From assembly GCA_045660865.1 (NCBI GenBank), contig JAZREP010000014.1:73674-137673 (forward strand): a DNA stretch of 64,000 nucleotides, given 5' to 3'. This stretch comes from CAZRRV01 sp045660865. GTDB taxonomy: Bacteria; Bacillota; Clostridia; Oscillospirales; Acutalibacteraceae. The position numbers and the translations under genes are program-made. Positions 52,402-60,631 of this stretch are shown here, one piece after another. The notes under the pieces were generated by a model. It made no database searches. It saw nothing but the letters and a program-made list of their open reading frames with translations, and was not told where the DNA came from. Position 1 is the first letter of the stretch. Every line of letters starts with the position of its first letter.

Positions 52402-53417
52402 GTAATATAACTCTTATGTTTGCCGCAATATGCGCCTTTTTGATAACCTATCTTTTAGGTTATCCTTTAATTCCTTTCTTAAAAAAACTTAAATTCGGGC
52501 AGACTATATTAGATATTGGCCCGTCCTGGCATAAATCTAAACAAGGAACGCCGACTATGGGCGGCATAATGTTTATTATCGCCTTTGTATTAACAGCAGC
52601 GTTATCCTTTGCGGTTGATGCCTTAGCAGGCGGTAAATTTGTTCAACAAATAACCGATGGACAACAGGCAACAACATTTTTTGCTACTATCGGTCTTGCT
52701 GTAAGTATGGGTATGATTGGCTTTTTAGACGACTATATTAAGGTTGTAAAAAAGCGTAATCTCGGTCTTACAGCGAAACAAAAAACATTTTTACAGTTGT
52801 TGGCGGCAGCCCTTTATTTACTCACAATGCGTTTAGGCGGCCTTACTTATACCTGGTTGCCCTTTGCAGGCTTCATTGATGTTACTAAAGGTGCAGGTTT
52901 ACTTTTCTGGCCGATAGCACTTATGTTCATTTATGGCTTTGTAAATGCTGCTAATTTGACCGATGGTATTGATGGTCTGGATTCAAGCGTAACTATGGTC
53001 GTTTGCTGTATATTTATGCTTTTGGCGGCACTTTCACGTATGGCAGGAATAAATTTGCTTTCAGTAGCGGCGGCCGGCTGCTGCTTAGGTTTCCTTATTT
53101 GGAATATAAACCCCGCCAAAGTGTTTATGGGTGATACAGGCTCGCTGTTTTTAGGCGGTTTAGTAGTTGGACTTTCTTTTGGTATTGGTCGCCCGATTTT
53201 ACTGATATTTGCCGGTATCGTTTATTTAATGGAAGCTTTGTCGGTTGTATTACAGGTTACATATTTTAAAAAGACTAAAAAGCGCTTATTCAAAATGAGT
53301 CCCATTCATCATCATTTTGAAATGTGCGGCTGGAAAGAAAACAAAATCGTTTTGGTGTTTTCTACCGTAGCCTTATTTGGCGGATTAATCGCATTACTTT
53401 TATTCGTTTATTGTTAA
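52398..53417 (+). CDS. mraY: Phospho-N-acetylmuramoyl-pentapeptide transferase
   Basis: This 339-residue polytopic membrane enzyme makes lipid I. Active-site motifs are GFLDDYIKVVKKRNLGL (cytoplasmic aspartates), NAANLTDGIDGLD, FMGDTGSLFLGG and the HHH segment MSPIHHHFEMCGW. About ten helices are predicted. The gene starts within the end of murE; ftsW follows after 23 bases. murF and murD, which normally flank mraY, are absent. Confidence 0.97.
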   Translation: MSNITLMFAAICAFLITYLLGYPLIPFLKKLKFGQTILDIGPSWHKSKQGTPTMGGIMFIIAFVLTAALSFAVDALAGGKFVQQITDGQQATTFFATIGLAVSMGMIGFLDDYIKVVKKRNLGLTAKQKTFLQLLAAALYLLTMRLGGLTYTWLPFAGFIDVTKGAGLLFWPIALMFIYGFVNAANLTDGIDGLDSSVTMVVCCIFMLLAALSRMAGINLLSVAAAGCCLGFLIWNINPAKVFMGDTGSLFLGGLVVGLSFGIGRPILLIFAGIVYLMEALSVVLQVTYFKKTKKRLFKMSPIHHHFEMCGWKENKIVLVFSTVALFGGLIALLLFVYC

Positions 53418-53440
53418 TCATATTTTAAGGAGGTAAGATT

Positions 53441-54601
53441 TTGGCACAACAAAAAGTTATTGATGTTAAAAGCGCAAAACAAAAAAGTTTTATCCAAAAA
53501 GGAAAAATCGACCTTACCTTCTTGGCGTTGGTTATTATCCTTCTTACAGTAGGATTAGTTATGCTGTTTTCGGCAAGTTATGCTTATGCATACGAGCGTT
53601 ATGATAACAGTTATAAATTTATTTTAAGACAGGCAATGTTTGCAGTGTTCGGAGTAGTTGTTATGCTCGCGCTGTCAAAAATCGATTGTCACGTATATAA
53701 AAAGTTTGCGTGGCCTCTTTATATAGGCTCACTCGGTTTGCTTGCAATACTTTTGCTTTTAAATCCAATGATTGACGGTATGGACGTTAAGCGATGGATT
53801 GTTATAGGTCCAATAAATTTCCAGCCCTCCGAAATTGCAAAATTTGCTATAATACTACTTTTCGCAAGTCTTATCAGTTCAAACTATTCTAAGATGAAAA
53901 CCTTTAAATTCGGCATATTGTTTTTAGGTTTTTTGTTGGTTATACCTTGCGTACTTGTAATCTTAGAGCCGCACCTTTCGGCAACCGTTTTAATTTTTGC
54001 CATAGGCATAGTTATGATGATTGTAGGCGGTATTAAGGCAAGATACATTATTTCAGGTGTTGGTGTAGTAGCAGGTCTTGCTGCGCTGGTCCTTTTTACA
54101 GATGTAGTAAAGTATGCTTCAAGCCGTATACAATATTGGCTTGACCCTTGGTCAGCACCAAGAGGTGAAGGCTATCAAACTATCCAATCATTACTCTCTA
54201 TTGGTTCGGGTGGCTTGCTTGGCAGAGGTCTTGGTCAATCCAGACAAAAATATCTCTGGGTACCCGAGCCGCACAACGATTTTATTTTCTCAACAATTTG
54301 CGAAGAGCTTGGTTTTGTAGGCGCTATGATTATAATTCTTTTGTTCTGCTTACTCGTTTGGCGTGGATTTATAATCGCTATGCGCTCGCCTGATAAATAC
54401 TCAGCTTTAATGGTTATGGGCTTAGTTTTCCAGGTTGGACTCCAAGCAGCGCTTAATATTATGGTTGTTACAAACACCATACCTAACACAGGTATAAGCC
54501 TTCCGTTCTTTAGCTACGGAGGTACTTCATTGGTTATTCTCTTAGCCCAAATGGGCATTGTACTATCTATTTCACGAAGTAGTAGGGTAGAAAAGCATTG
54601 A
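53441..54601 (+). CDS. ftsW: FtsW/SpoVE-type lipid II glycosyltransferase
   Basis: The 386-residue SEDS protein with about ten membrane helices polymerises glycan strands at the septum with the class B PBP encoded upstream. Typical blocks are LFSASYAYAYERY, MIDGMDVKRWIVIGPINFQPSEIAKFA, PHLSATVLI, LGQSRQKYLWVPEPHNDFIFSTICEELGF (active-site loop, seen in parts) and SLPFFSYGGTSL. The TTG start at 53441 follows AAGGAGGT. SpoVE is an alternative name for the sporulation paralogue. Confidence 0.95.
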   Translation: MAQQKVIDVKSAKQKSFIQKGKIDLTFLALVIILLTVGLVMLFSASYAYAYERYDNSYKFILRQAMFAVFGVVVMLALSKIDCHVYKKFAWPLYIGSLGLLAILLLLNPMIDGMDVKRWIVIGPINFQPSEIAKFAIILLFASLISSNYSKMKTFKFGILFLGFLLVIPCVLVILEPHLSATVLIFAIGIVMMIVGGIKARYIISGVGVVAGLAALVLFTDVVKYASSRIQYWLDPWSAPRGEGYQTIQSLLSIGSGGLLGRGLGQSRQKYLWVPEPHNDFIFSTICEELGFVGAMIIILLFCLLVWRGFIIAMRSPDKYSALMVMGLVFQVGLQAALNIMVVTNTIPNTGISLPFFSYGGTSLVILLAQMGIVLSISRSSRVEKH

Positions 54602-54614
54602 CGAGGTGGGTATT

Positions 54615-55730
54615 TTGAAAATTCTTTTTGCAGGCGGCGGAACTGCCGGTCATATCAATCCGGCTTTAGCTGTTGCAGGTTATTTGAAAGACCGAATACT
54701 TGAAACGGAAATATACTATATCGGTACAGAACGCGGACTTGAAAGCCGCCTTGTCAGAGCGCAAGGCTACGATTTCCGTGCTATTGATGTGCGTGGTTTC
54801 CAGCGCAAGCCGACTGTTAAGAATATTAAAGAGAATGCTATAAATGTTTTTCGTGTTTTAAAGGCTTCGTCAGACGCGGCTAAGCTTTTAAAAGAAATTA
54901 ACCCCGATATTGTAATGGGCACCGGCGGCTATGTAAGTGGCCCCGTATTGCGTCAGGCTGTGAAATTAGGCTTTAAAACTGTTATACACGAACAGAATGC
55001 TTTTCCGGGTATAACTACAAAAATGCTTTCACAGAGTGTTGACAGAGTAATGTTAGCTATGCCTGAGGCAGAAAAATATTTAAAATTAAACAACAAACCG
55101 ATTGTTACAGGAAACCCTGTTCGCCCTTCGCTATTCCGCTATTCAAAGGAGCAGGCAAGGGAAATGCTCGGCTTAGACAACCGCCCGATGATTTTATCGT
55201 TTGGCGGTAGTTTGGGTGCTCGCCCTATTAACGATGCAGTAGCAGGTTTGTTTAAATGGGCAAATAATAAAGGAGAGTACCATTTCTATCACGCTACGGG
55301 TAAAGCAGGATTTTCTCGTATGCAGGATAAATTGCAAGAAAAGGGAGTAGACCTCTCTGATAAAATGCTTAACATCCTAGAATACATTGATAATATGGAT
55401 GTTCTTCTCCCTGCGGCTGACTTGGTTATTTGCCGTGCAGGAGCAATCACACTCAGTGAGCTTGAATGCTTAGGCAAACCGTCAATACTGATACCTTCGC
55501 CCTATGTGGCTGAAAATCATCAATTCCACAATGCAATGACCTTGGTGGAACGGAATGCCGCCTCAATATTAGAAGAAAAAGATTTAACCGAAGAAACCTT
55601 GATAGAAAAGGTTAAATCAATGCTTTCTAATGAGGGTAGCCTTGAAATAATGGGGGAAAATGCAAAAGCTTGCGCAATAGCCGATGCTAACAAGCGCATT
55701 GCAGATGTTATACTAAATTTAATGAATTAA
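54615..55730 (+). CDS. murG: UDP-GlcNAc:lipid I N-acetylglucosaminyltransferase
   Basis: The 371-residue peripheral membrane enzyme adds GlcNAc to lipid I to make lipid II. The N-terminal glycine loop is FAGGGTAGHINPALAVA; GTGGYVSGPVL and the C-terminal donor motif ICRAGAITLSELECLGKP are intact. TTG 54615 is preferred because GAGGTGGG lies just before it; a GTG at 54606 falls within the ribosome site. murA follows after 62 bases. Confidence 0.96.
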   Translation: MKILFAGGGTAGHINPALAVAGYLKDRILETEIYYIGTERGLESRLVRAQGYDFRAIDVRGFQRKPTVKNIKENAINVFRVLKASSDAAKLLKEINPDIVMGTGGYVSGPVLRQAVKLGFKTVIHEQNAFPGITTKMLSQSVDRVMLAMPEAEKYLKLNNKPIVTGNPVRPSLFRYSKEQAREMLGLDNRPMILSFGGSLGARPINDAVAGLFKWANNKGEYHFYHATGKAGFSRMQDKLQEKGVDLSDKMLNILEYIDNMDVLLPAADLVICRAGAITLSELECLGKPSILIPSPYVAENHQFHNAMTLVERNAASILEEKDLTEETLIEKVKSMLSNEGSLEIMGENAKACAIADANKRIADVILNLMN

Positions 55731-55792
55731 CAAACCAATAAGTTTATGCATAGTATGAAATGAATATTCACAGCTTTGAAAGGATGAATACT

Positions 55793-57043
55793 GTGCATAA
55801 AATTGTCATAAACGGCGGAAACAGATTGCACGGAGAGTTGCCCGTTTCGGGAGCCAAAAACAGTATTTTGCCGTTACTCTCTGCAACTGTTCTTTGCAAA
55901 GGCGAAAGTATAATACATAATTGTCCGGCACTTTCCGATGTCGACACTTCAATAAAAATTCTAACAGCGCTAGGCTGTAAATGTCACTTTGAAAATTCAA
56001 CTATAACAGTAAATACTGATGGGATTTGCTGTAACGAAATATCTGAACAGCTTATGCGTGAAATGCGTTCATCTATCGTTTTTTTAGGCGCAATTGTAGG
56101 TAGATGCAAAAAGGCGGTTTTAAGCAGTCCCGGAGGATGTGAACTAGGGCCTAGACCAATTGATTTGCATCTTTCTGCTTTACGCAGTATGGGTTTAAAC
56201 ATTATAGAGGACCACGGAATTTTAGATTGCAGCACAGATGGGCTTGTAGGTACGATAATTGACCTTGCAATTCCAAGTGTAGGCGCAACCGAAAATATAA
56301 TCCTTGCCGCAGCTTTGGCAAAAGGCAAGACGGTTATTCACAATGCGGCTTGTGAGCCCGAAATTGTAGATTTAGCAAACTTTTTAAATAAAGCCGGAGC
56401 CAAAATTTTTGGCGCAGGCAGTACCACCGTCATGATTGAGGGTGTTGAGTGCTTGTATGGTGTAGAACATACAGCCATACCTGACAGAATTGTTACAGCA
56501 ACCTATATGTCGGCGGCCGCTATAACCGGCGGTGATGTTACGCTTTATAATATTGAGCCTGAGCATATTGCCGCTATTGTCGCTGTTTTTAATCAAGCAG
56601 GGTGCACATTAAGTGTGGGTAATGATTATATATCCCTTAAAGCACCAAAACGATTACATTCGGTATCTACGGTAAAAACATTAGCCTATCCGGGTTTTCC
56701 AACCGATGCACAACCTCCCGTATTAGCCATGCTGTCACGTTCTAAAGGCAGTTCGATTTTTGTAGAAACCATTTTTGCTAATCGTTTTAAATATGTTGAT
56801 GAATTAAAGCGCCTCGGCGCAGATATTTATGTTGAGGGTACAGTTGCCGTTGTGCGCGGTGTAAAACAACTGTACGGCGCTAATGTTATGGCTACGGACC
56901 TTAGAGGCGGTGCTGCCTTAGCGGTAGCCGCACTTGCCGCTAACGGCAAAACCGAAATAGCAGAACTTCATCATATTGACCGAGGCTATGCAAACTTTGA
57001 AAATGACCTAACAATTTTAGGAGCAGATATAAAGCGGATTTAA
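55793..57043 (+). CDS. murA: UDP-N-acetylglucosamine 1-carboxyvinyltransferase
   Basis: The 416-residue enzyme starts peptidoglycan synthesis by adding enolpyruvate to UDP-GlcNAc and is the target of fosfomycin. The active cysteine is present in SSPGGCELGPRPIDLHL, so it should be fosfomycin sensitive. IVINGGNRLHGELPVSGAKNS opens the protein (shown here in parts). GTG 55793 is chosen because AAAGGA is eight bases before; an upstream ATG (55760) has no ribosome site. murA between murG and ftsQ is found in several Firmicutes. Confidence 0.95.
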   Translation: MHKIVINGGNRLHGELPVSGAKNSILPLLSATVLCKGESIIHNCPALSDVDTSIKILTALGCKCHFENSTITVNTDGICCNEISEQLMREMRSSIVFLGAIVGRCKKAVLSSPGGCELGPRPIDLHLSALRSMGLNIIEDHGILDCSTDGLVGTIIDLAIPSVGATENIILAAALAKGKTVIHNAACEPEIVDLANFLNKAGAKIFGAGSTTVMIEGVECLYGVEHTAIPDRIVTATYMSAAAITGGDVTLYNIEPEHIAAIVAVFNQAGCTLSVGNDYISLKAPKRLHSVSTVKTLAYPGFPTDAQPPVLAMLSRSKGSSIFVETIFANRFKYVDELKRLGADIYVEGTVAVVRGVKQLYGANVMATDLRGGAALAVAALAANGKTEIAELHHIDRGYANFENDLTILGADIKRI

Positions 57044-57061
57044 TTTTGAAAGGGAATTACA

Positions 57062-57826
57062 ATGGCAGGAAAGAAAAATAAACGAGTAAAAAAGCGCAAA
57101 ACTAAGGGTCGCTTAAAAAAGGTATTTGCAATCTTAATTTTTATTTCGCTCGTAGTGTTAGCAACACTTTCGCTCACTATATTTTTCCCGGTTGCTAATA
57201 TTAAATTGGCAGGCAAGAGCATTTATACATCCGAGCAAATTATTTCGGCTTCGGGTATAAAACAGAATGACAATATGTTTATGCCCCTTTTTAACGGCAG
57301 TAAGGAACGAATTAAAAGCGCTATGCCGTATATTAAAAAGGTGTCTTATAAATATTCACTTCCCGATACTGTTACAATCGACGTCACTCCTTATGTTGCT
57401 GCCTATCAGTTCAAGGTGAAAAATGATTTTGTAATAGCCGCAAAGGACGGCACAGTCTTGGAAATACTTAATAAACAGCGTGAAAACACACCTACAATTA
57501 CAGTTAATGCTTTAGAGTATAAGGTGCGTAAGCCCTTTGCTTTCGGGGACTCTGCAAGGGAAGAAATATTCACTAAGGTTACCGAATCTTTAACAGATTT
57601 CGGCCATACATTCAGTGCGATGGATTTGACAGATACAGTTAATATATCTCTAACAGTTAATGACAATACGGTTATAGAGCTGGGCTCTGTAGCACATCTT
57701 GAAAAAAAGATGAATATGGCAAAGAAAATGCTTAAAACCATATCGCAAGGTGAAAGCGGAACCTTAAACCTTTCGGCATGGACACCTGAGAATAAACAAG
57801 CCAGTTATGTAAAAAATGAGCAATAG
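57062..57826 (+). CDS. ftsQ: Cell division protein FtsQ/DivIB
   Basis: This 254-residue bitopic protein has a very basic cytoplasmic start (KKNKRVKKRKTKGRLKK), one membrane helix (VFAILIFISLVVLATLSLTIFF in part) and an external POTRA domain (VANIKLAGKSIYTSEQIISASG). The beta domain follows. It links FtsZ-ring proteins to septal wall synthesis together with FtsL. A weak terminator-free gap of 157 bases with a promoter separates it from ftsZ. Confidence 0.9.
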   Translation: MAGKKNKRVKKRKTKGRLKKVFAILIFISLVVLATLSLTIFFPVANIKLAGKSIYTSEQIISASGIKQNDNMFMPLFNGSKERIKSAMPYIKKVSYKYSLPDTVTIDVTPYVAAYQFKVKNDFVIAAKDGTVLEILNKQRENTPTITVNALEYKVRKPFAFGDSAREEIFTKVTESLTDFGHTFSAMDLTDTVNISLTVNDNTVIELGSVAHLEKKMNMAKKMLKTISQGESGTLNLSAWTPENKQASYVKNEQ

Positions 57827-57891
57827 TTGGATTTATTTGTCAAATTTCGTGTAGTTTTTGTAAAAAAAATTAAAAAACACAAACAAAACTA

Positions 57892-57920
57892 TTGAATTTT
57901 CAAATTGTTCGTGTTATTAT
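57892..57920 (+). promoter_or_regulatory. ftsZ promoter
   Basis: TTGAAT (57892-57897) and TATTAT (57915-57920) have a 17-base spacer, giving ftsZ its own promoter inside the cluster. A repeated ATATTATGCGAA element (57927-57951) lies between it and the ribosome site. Confidence 0.65.
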
Positions 57921-57983
57921 ATCTCTATATTATGCGAATATTATGCGAAAAAAGGATTTTTAATATACATGGAGGTAAAAATC

Positions 57984-59036
57984 ATGCCGTTTGATGCAAG
58001 TACAGAAGCTAATGTTGTAACAATTAAAGTTATCGGTGTCGGTGGCGGCGGCGGTAACGCTGTTAACCGCATGGTAGCAGCAGGTGTTCGCGGCGCTGAG
58101 TTTGTCGCAATCAATACTGATAAGGCTGCTCTTATTAAATCTCAAGCAACCGAGAAAATTCAAATCGGTGAAAAATTAACAAAGGGTCAAGGCGCTGGCG
58201 CTAGCCCTGACAGAGGCGAAAAAGCCGCTGAAGAATCCAGAGAGGAAATCGCTGCAGCTCTCCGCGGTACTGATATGGTATTTGTAACCGCTGGTATGGG
58301 TGGCGGTACAGGTACAGGTGCTGCACCTATCGTTGCTCAAATTGCAAAAGAGTTGGGTATTTTAACTGTTGGTATCGTTACTAAGCCTTTCGCTTTTGAA
58401 GGTAAACGCAGAATGGAACAGGCTGAAGTTGGTATCGCTGCTCTTCGTGAGAACGTTGATAGCTTAATCGTTATCCCTAACGAGCGTTTGAAGTTCGTTT
58501 CTGAGCAGAAGATTACTTTAATGAACGCTTTCCAAATTGCTGACGATGTACTTCGCAAGGGCGTTCAGAGCATTGCTGAGCTTATTAACACTACTGCTGT
58601 TATTAACCTTGACTTTGCTGACGTTACTGCTATTATGAAGGATGCAGGCTATGCTCACATGGGCGTTGGTACTGCTAACGGTAGAGAAAAGGCTGAATTG
58701 GCTGCTAACGAAGCTATTCACAGCCCGCTTATCGAAACTTCTATGGACAATGCTACAGGCGTTATCCTCAGCATCACCGCTTCTCCTGATATCGGTCTTG
58801 AAGAGGCTGAGCTTGCTGCTTCTATCATCCACGATAAAGCTAATCCGAATGCTAACATCATTTGGGGTGTTCAGTTCGACGAAACCATGCAGGACGAAAT
58901 CCGTGTTACTGTTATTGCAACCGGTCTCGGCCAGGATAAAGCTAAGTCAACTGTAGGTCTTGATGATATTCTTGAGTCTTCAAGCGATGCTAATGATGAT
59001 GATATCGATATTCTCGGTATCTTCAACAGAGGCTAA
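57984..59036 (+). CDS. ftsZ: Cell division protein FtsZ
   Basis: The 350-residue tubulin homologue forms the cytokinetic ring. The GTP-binding glycine loop is TAGMGGGTGTGAAPIVA; IGVGGGGGNAVNRM and NTDKAALIKSQA are near the N-terminus. The linker is short and the C-terminal partner-binding peptide is DDIDILGIFNRG. ATG 57984 follows the GGAGGT site at 57971-57976; an ATG at 57969 lies before that site. The codons are more uniform than in neighbours, as expected for a highly expressed gene. It ends the cluster at two tandem terminators; ftsA is absent. Confidence 0.97.
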   Translation: MPFDASTEANVVTIKVIGVGGGGGNAVNRMVAAGVRGAEFVAINTDKAALIKSQATEKIQIGEKLTKGQGAGASPDRGEKAAEESREEIAAALRGTDMVFVTAGMGGGTGTGAAPIVAQIAKELGILTVGIVTKPFAFEGKRRMEQAEVGIAALRENVDSLIVIPNERLKFVSEQKITLMNAFQIADDVLRKGVQSIAELINTTAVINLDFADVTAIMKDAGYAHMGVGTANGREKAELAANEAIHSPLIETSMDNATGVILSITASPDIGLEEAELAASIIHDKANPNANIIWGVQFDETMQDEIRVTVIATGLGQDKAKSTVGLDDILESSSDANDDDIDILGIFNRG

Positions 59037-59054
59037 TTTATAAAAATAATATTT

Positions 59055-59082
59055 AAGGGTGTCTTTTTAGACACCCTTTTTT
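59055..59082 (+). terminator. First terminator after ftsZ
   Basis: The 10-bp stem AAGGGTGTCT/AGACACCCTT with a TTTT loop is followed by a T-run. Confidence 0.92.
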
Positions 59083-59087
59083 ATTTC

Positions 59088-59128
59088 TCCTTTTGCGATT
59101 TTTAAAGCCTTCGCAAAAGGATTTTTTT
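59088..59128 (+). terminator. Second, tandem terminator after ftsZ
   Basis: An 11-bp perfect stem TCCTTTTGCGA (59088-59098) and TCGCAAAAGGA (59111-59121) with a 12-base loop is followed by seven T. The remaining 160 bases to spoIVB are AT-rich, with nothing recognised except the spoIVB ribosome site AAAGGAGGGG. Confidence 0.88.
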
Positions 59129-59290
59129 ATGTCAATTTTATTTTAAATTATTAAATTTATGGCAAATATAATGTTATCAATACTGTTTTTACGATTTGAA
59201 AACCAATATAAGGTGATACGATAACTTATTCCCTTAGTAGAAAAATAAATTTTACACAAATTAATAATAGAAACGGAAAGGAGGGGAAAA

Positions 59291-60514
59291 ATGAAAAAAA
59301 TAATAAAAAAATTCACATCAATATTATGCGTTGTATCAGCAGTTGTATTCAGCGCAATTGGATATTATTCGTATAAATTACCGGATAATATTATGATAAA
59401 TCAAAATGAAAAAGAAATAAAAATCGAAGAGTTTAAATACCTTACCGCAACAGCCGAAAATCCGGTTTCCTCCGTAAATAAAATTACTAATAATCATTAC
59501 AAAGCCAAGTTTAGTTTGTTCGGTCTACTCCCGGTTGAAGCAGTTGATGTACACTTAGTCGAGGAAAGCAATGTAATGGTGCTTGGAATTCCTTTTGGAA
59601 TGAAAATTTATACCGACGGAGTAATGATTGTTGATTTTACAGACGTTGAAACAACTGAACGAGTGTGTAACCCTTGTAAAGAGGCGGGCATACAAGCAGG
59701 TGATATTATAATAGCAATTAACGGCGAAATGGTCTATGAAAACAGAGCGGTAATATCAGCAATCAAGGAAAGCGGCAAAAGACCAATTGACTTTTTGATT
59801 AAACGCAACAACAAAGAAAGGCATTACACAATAACTCCCACCCAAGATAAAAATGGTGAATACAAGATTGGAATTTGGATAAGAGATAGCTCGGCAGGTA
59901 TAGGTACCTTAACATTTTGCGATGAAAACGGAGTTGCAGCAGGCTTGGGGCACGGCATTTGTGATGTTGACACAGGCGAATTGCTTGATGTTTTATCGGG
60001 TGAGTTTGTTGAAGCCCAGATTGTTGGGGTACAAAAGGGTACAGATGGAATACCGGGAGAATTAAAAGGAGTTTTACGCTCCCGTGTTTTGGGCGAAATT
60101 ATAACTAATGATATAACAGGCATATATGGTAAGGTTAACAGTATAAATAATTCAAAACAATATAAGATTGCTCAAAAGCAAGAAATCAAGAGCGGTAAAG
60201 CAAAAGTGTTAAGTACAGTAGACGGTAACGGCCCGCTTTTATATGATTGTGAAATTAAAAAAATAAATTTTAATGACAAAAGCAAAACTCAAAATTTCAT
60301 AGTAGAAATAACCGACGCAACACTTATCTCAAAAACAGGCGGTATAGTCCAAGGAATGAGCGGGAGTCCCATAATACAGGACGGAAAGCTTATCGGCGCT
60401 GTCACTCACGTTTTTGTAGACGACCCCACCAAGGGCTACGGCATATTCGCAGAAAATATGCTCGAAACCGCACAAAGCGTGGCAGAAGATAAAAAACTAA
60501 AAGATGCATCTTAA
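59291..60514 (+). CDS. spoIVB: SpoIVB peptidase (sporulation serine protease)
   Basis: The 407-residue S55 protease is secreted from the forespore and triggers processing of pro-sigma-K in Bacillus. An N-terminal helix (ILCVVSAVVFSAIGYYSY) leads to a PDZ domain (CKEAGIQAGDIIIAINGE near residue 145). The protease domain has the histidine in AAGLGHGICDVDTG and the serine in IVQGMSGSPIIQDGKL. AAAGGAGGGG precedes the ATG. In many spore formers spo0A lies next to spoIVB; here a sulP gene, a spoIVB 3' fragment and a HAD gene intervene. Confidence 0.95.
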   Translation: MKKIIKKFTSILCVVSAVVFSAIGYYSYKLPDNIMINQNEKEIKIEEFKYLTATAENPVSSVNKITNNHYKAKFSLFGLLPVEAVDVHLVEESNVMVLGIPFGMKIYTDGVMIVDFTDVETTERVCNPCKEAGIQAGDIIIAINGEMVYENRAVISAIKESGKRPIDFLIKRNNKERHYTITPTQDKNGEYKIGIWIRDSSAGIGTLTFCDENGVAAGLGHGICDVDTGELLDVLSGEFVEAQIVGVQKGTDGIPGELKGVLRSRVLGEIITNDITGIYGKVNSINNSKQYKIAQKQEIKSGKAKVLSTVDGNGPLLYDCEIKKINFNDKSKTQNFIVEITDATLISKTGGIVQGMSGSPIIQDGKLIGAVTHVFVDDPTKGYGIFAENMLETAQSVAEDKKLKDAS

Positions 60515-60521
60515 AATTATT

Positions 60522-60554
60522 AACACTCCGAATATATTCGGAGTGTTTTGTTTT
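60522..60554 (+). terminator. Terminator after spoIVB
   Basis: AACACTCCGAAT (60522-60533) pairs with ATTCGGAGTGTT (60536-60547) and is followed by TTGTTTT. A homologous hairpin follows the spoIVB fragment at 62126. Confidence 0.88.
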
Positions 60555-60557
60555 ATC

Positions 60558-60586
60558 TTGAAAAATTTAGTTTACTGTGATAAAAT
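60558..60586 (+). promoter_or_regulatory. Promoter of sulP
   Basis: TTGAAA (60558-60563) and TAAAAT (60581-60586) are 17 bases apart. It is the diverged twin of the promoter at 62163-62191 ahead of the HAD gene. Confidence 0.65.
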
Positions 60587-60631
60587 TGTGCCCGTAAGGA
60601 TTTTAAAAATATTATGACAAAGGGGATATAC

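Larger units (their letters stand above)
60357..60586 (+). repeat. Block copy A: spoIVB 3' end, terminator and promoter
   Basis: This block (last 50-odd codons of spoIVB, hairpin terminator, then TTGAAA-N17-TAAAAT) is repeated in diverged form at 61979-62191, on the other side of sulP. Over the 114 bases coding for the conserved SGSP...ETA part I count 11 differences, ten of them silent. Confidence 0.85.

Noticed and set aside
57927..57951. ATATTATGCGAA direct repeat before ftsZ as a separate operator
   Set aside because: Two short AT-rich units in close tandem; too little to call a site, so it is only mentioned with the ftsZ promoter.
59129..59290. Sigma-G or sigma-F promoter before spoIVB
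   Set aside because: AT-rich sequence with a TGAAAA and a GATACGATA, but spacing and bases do not match the forespore consensus well enough to call.
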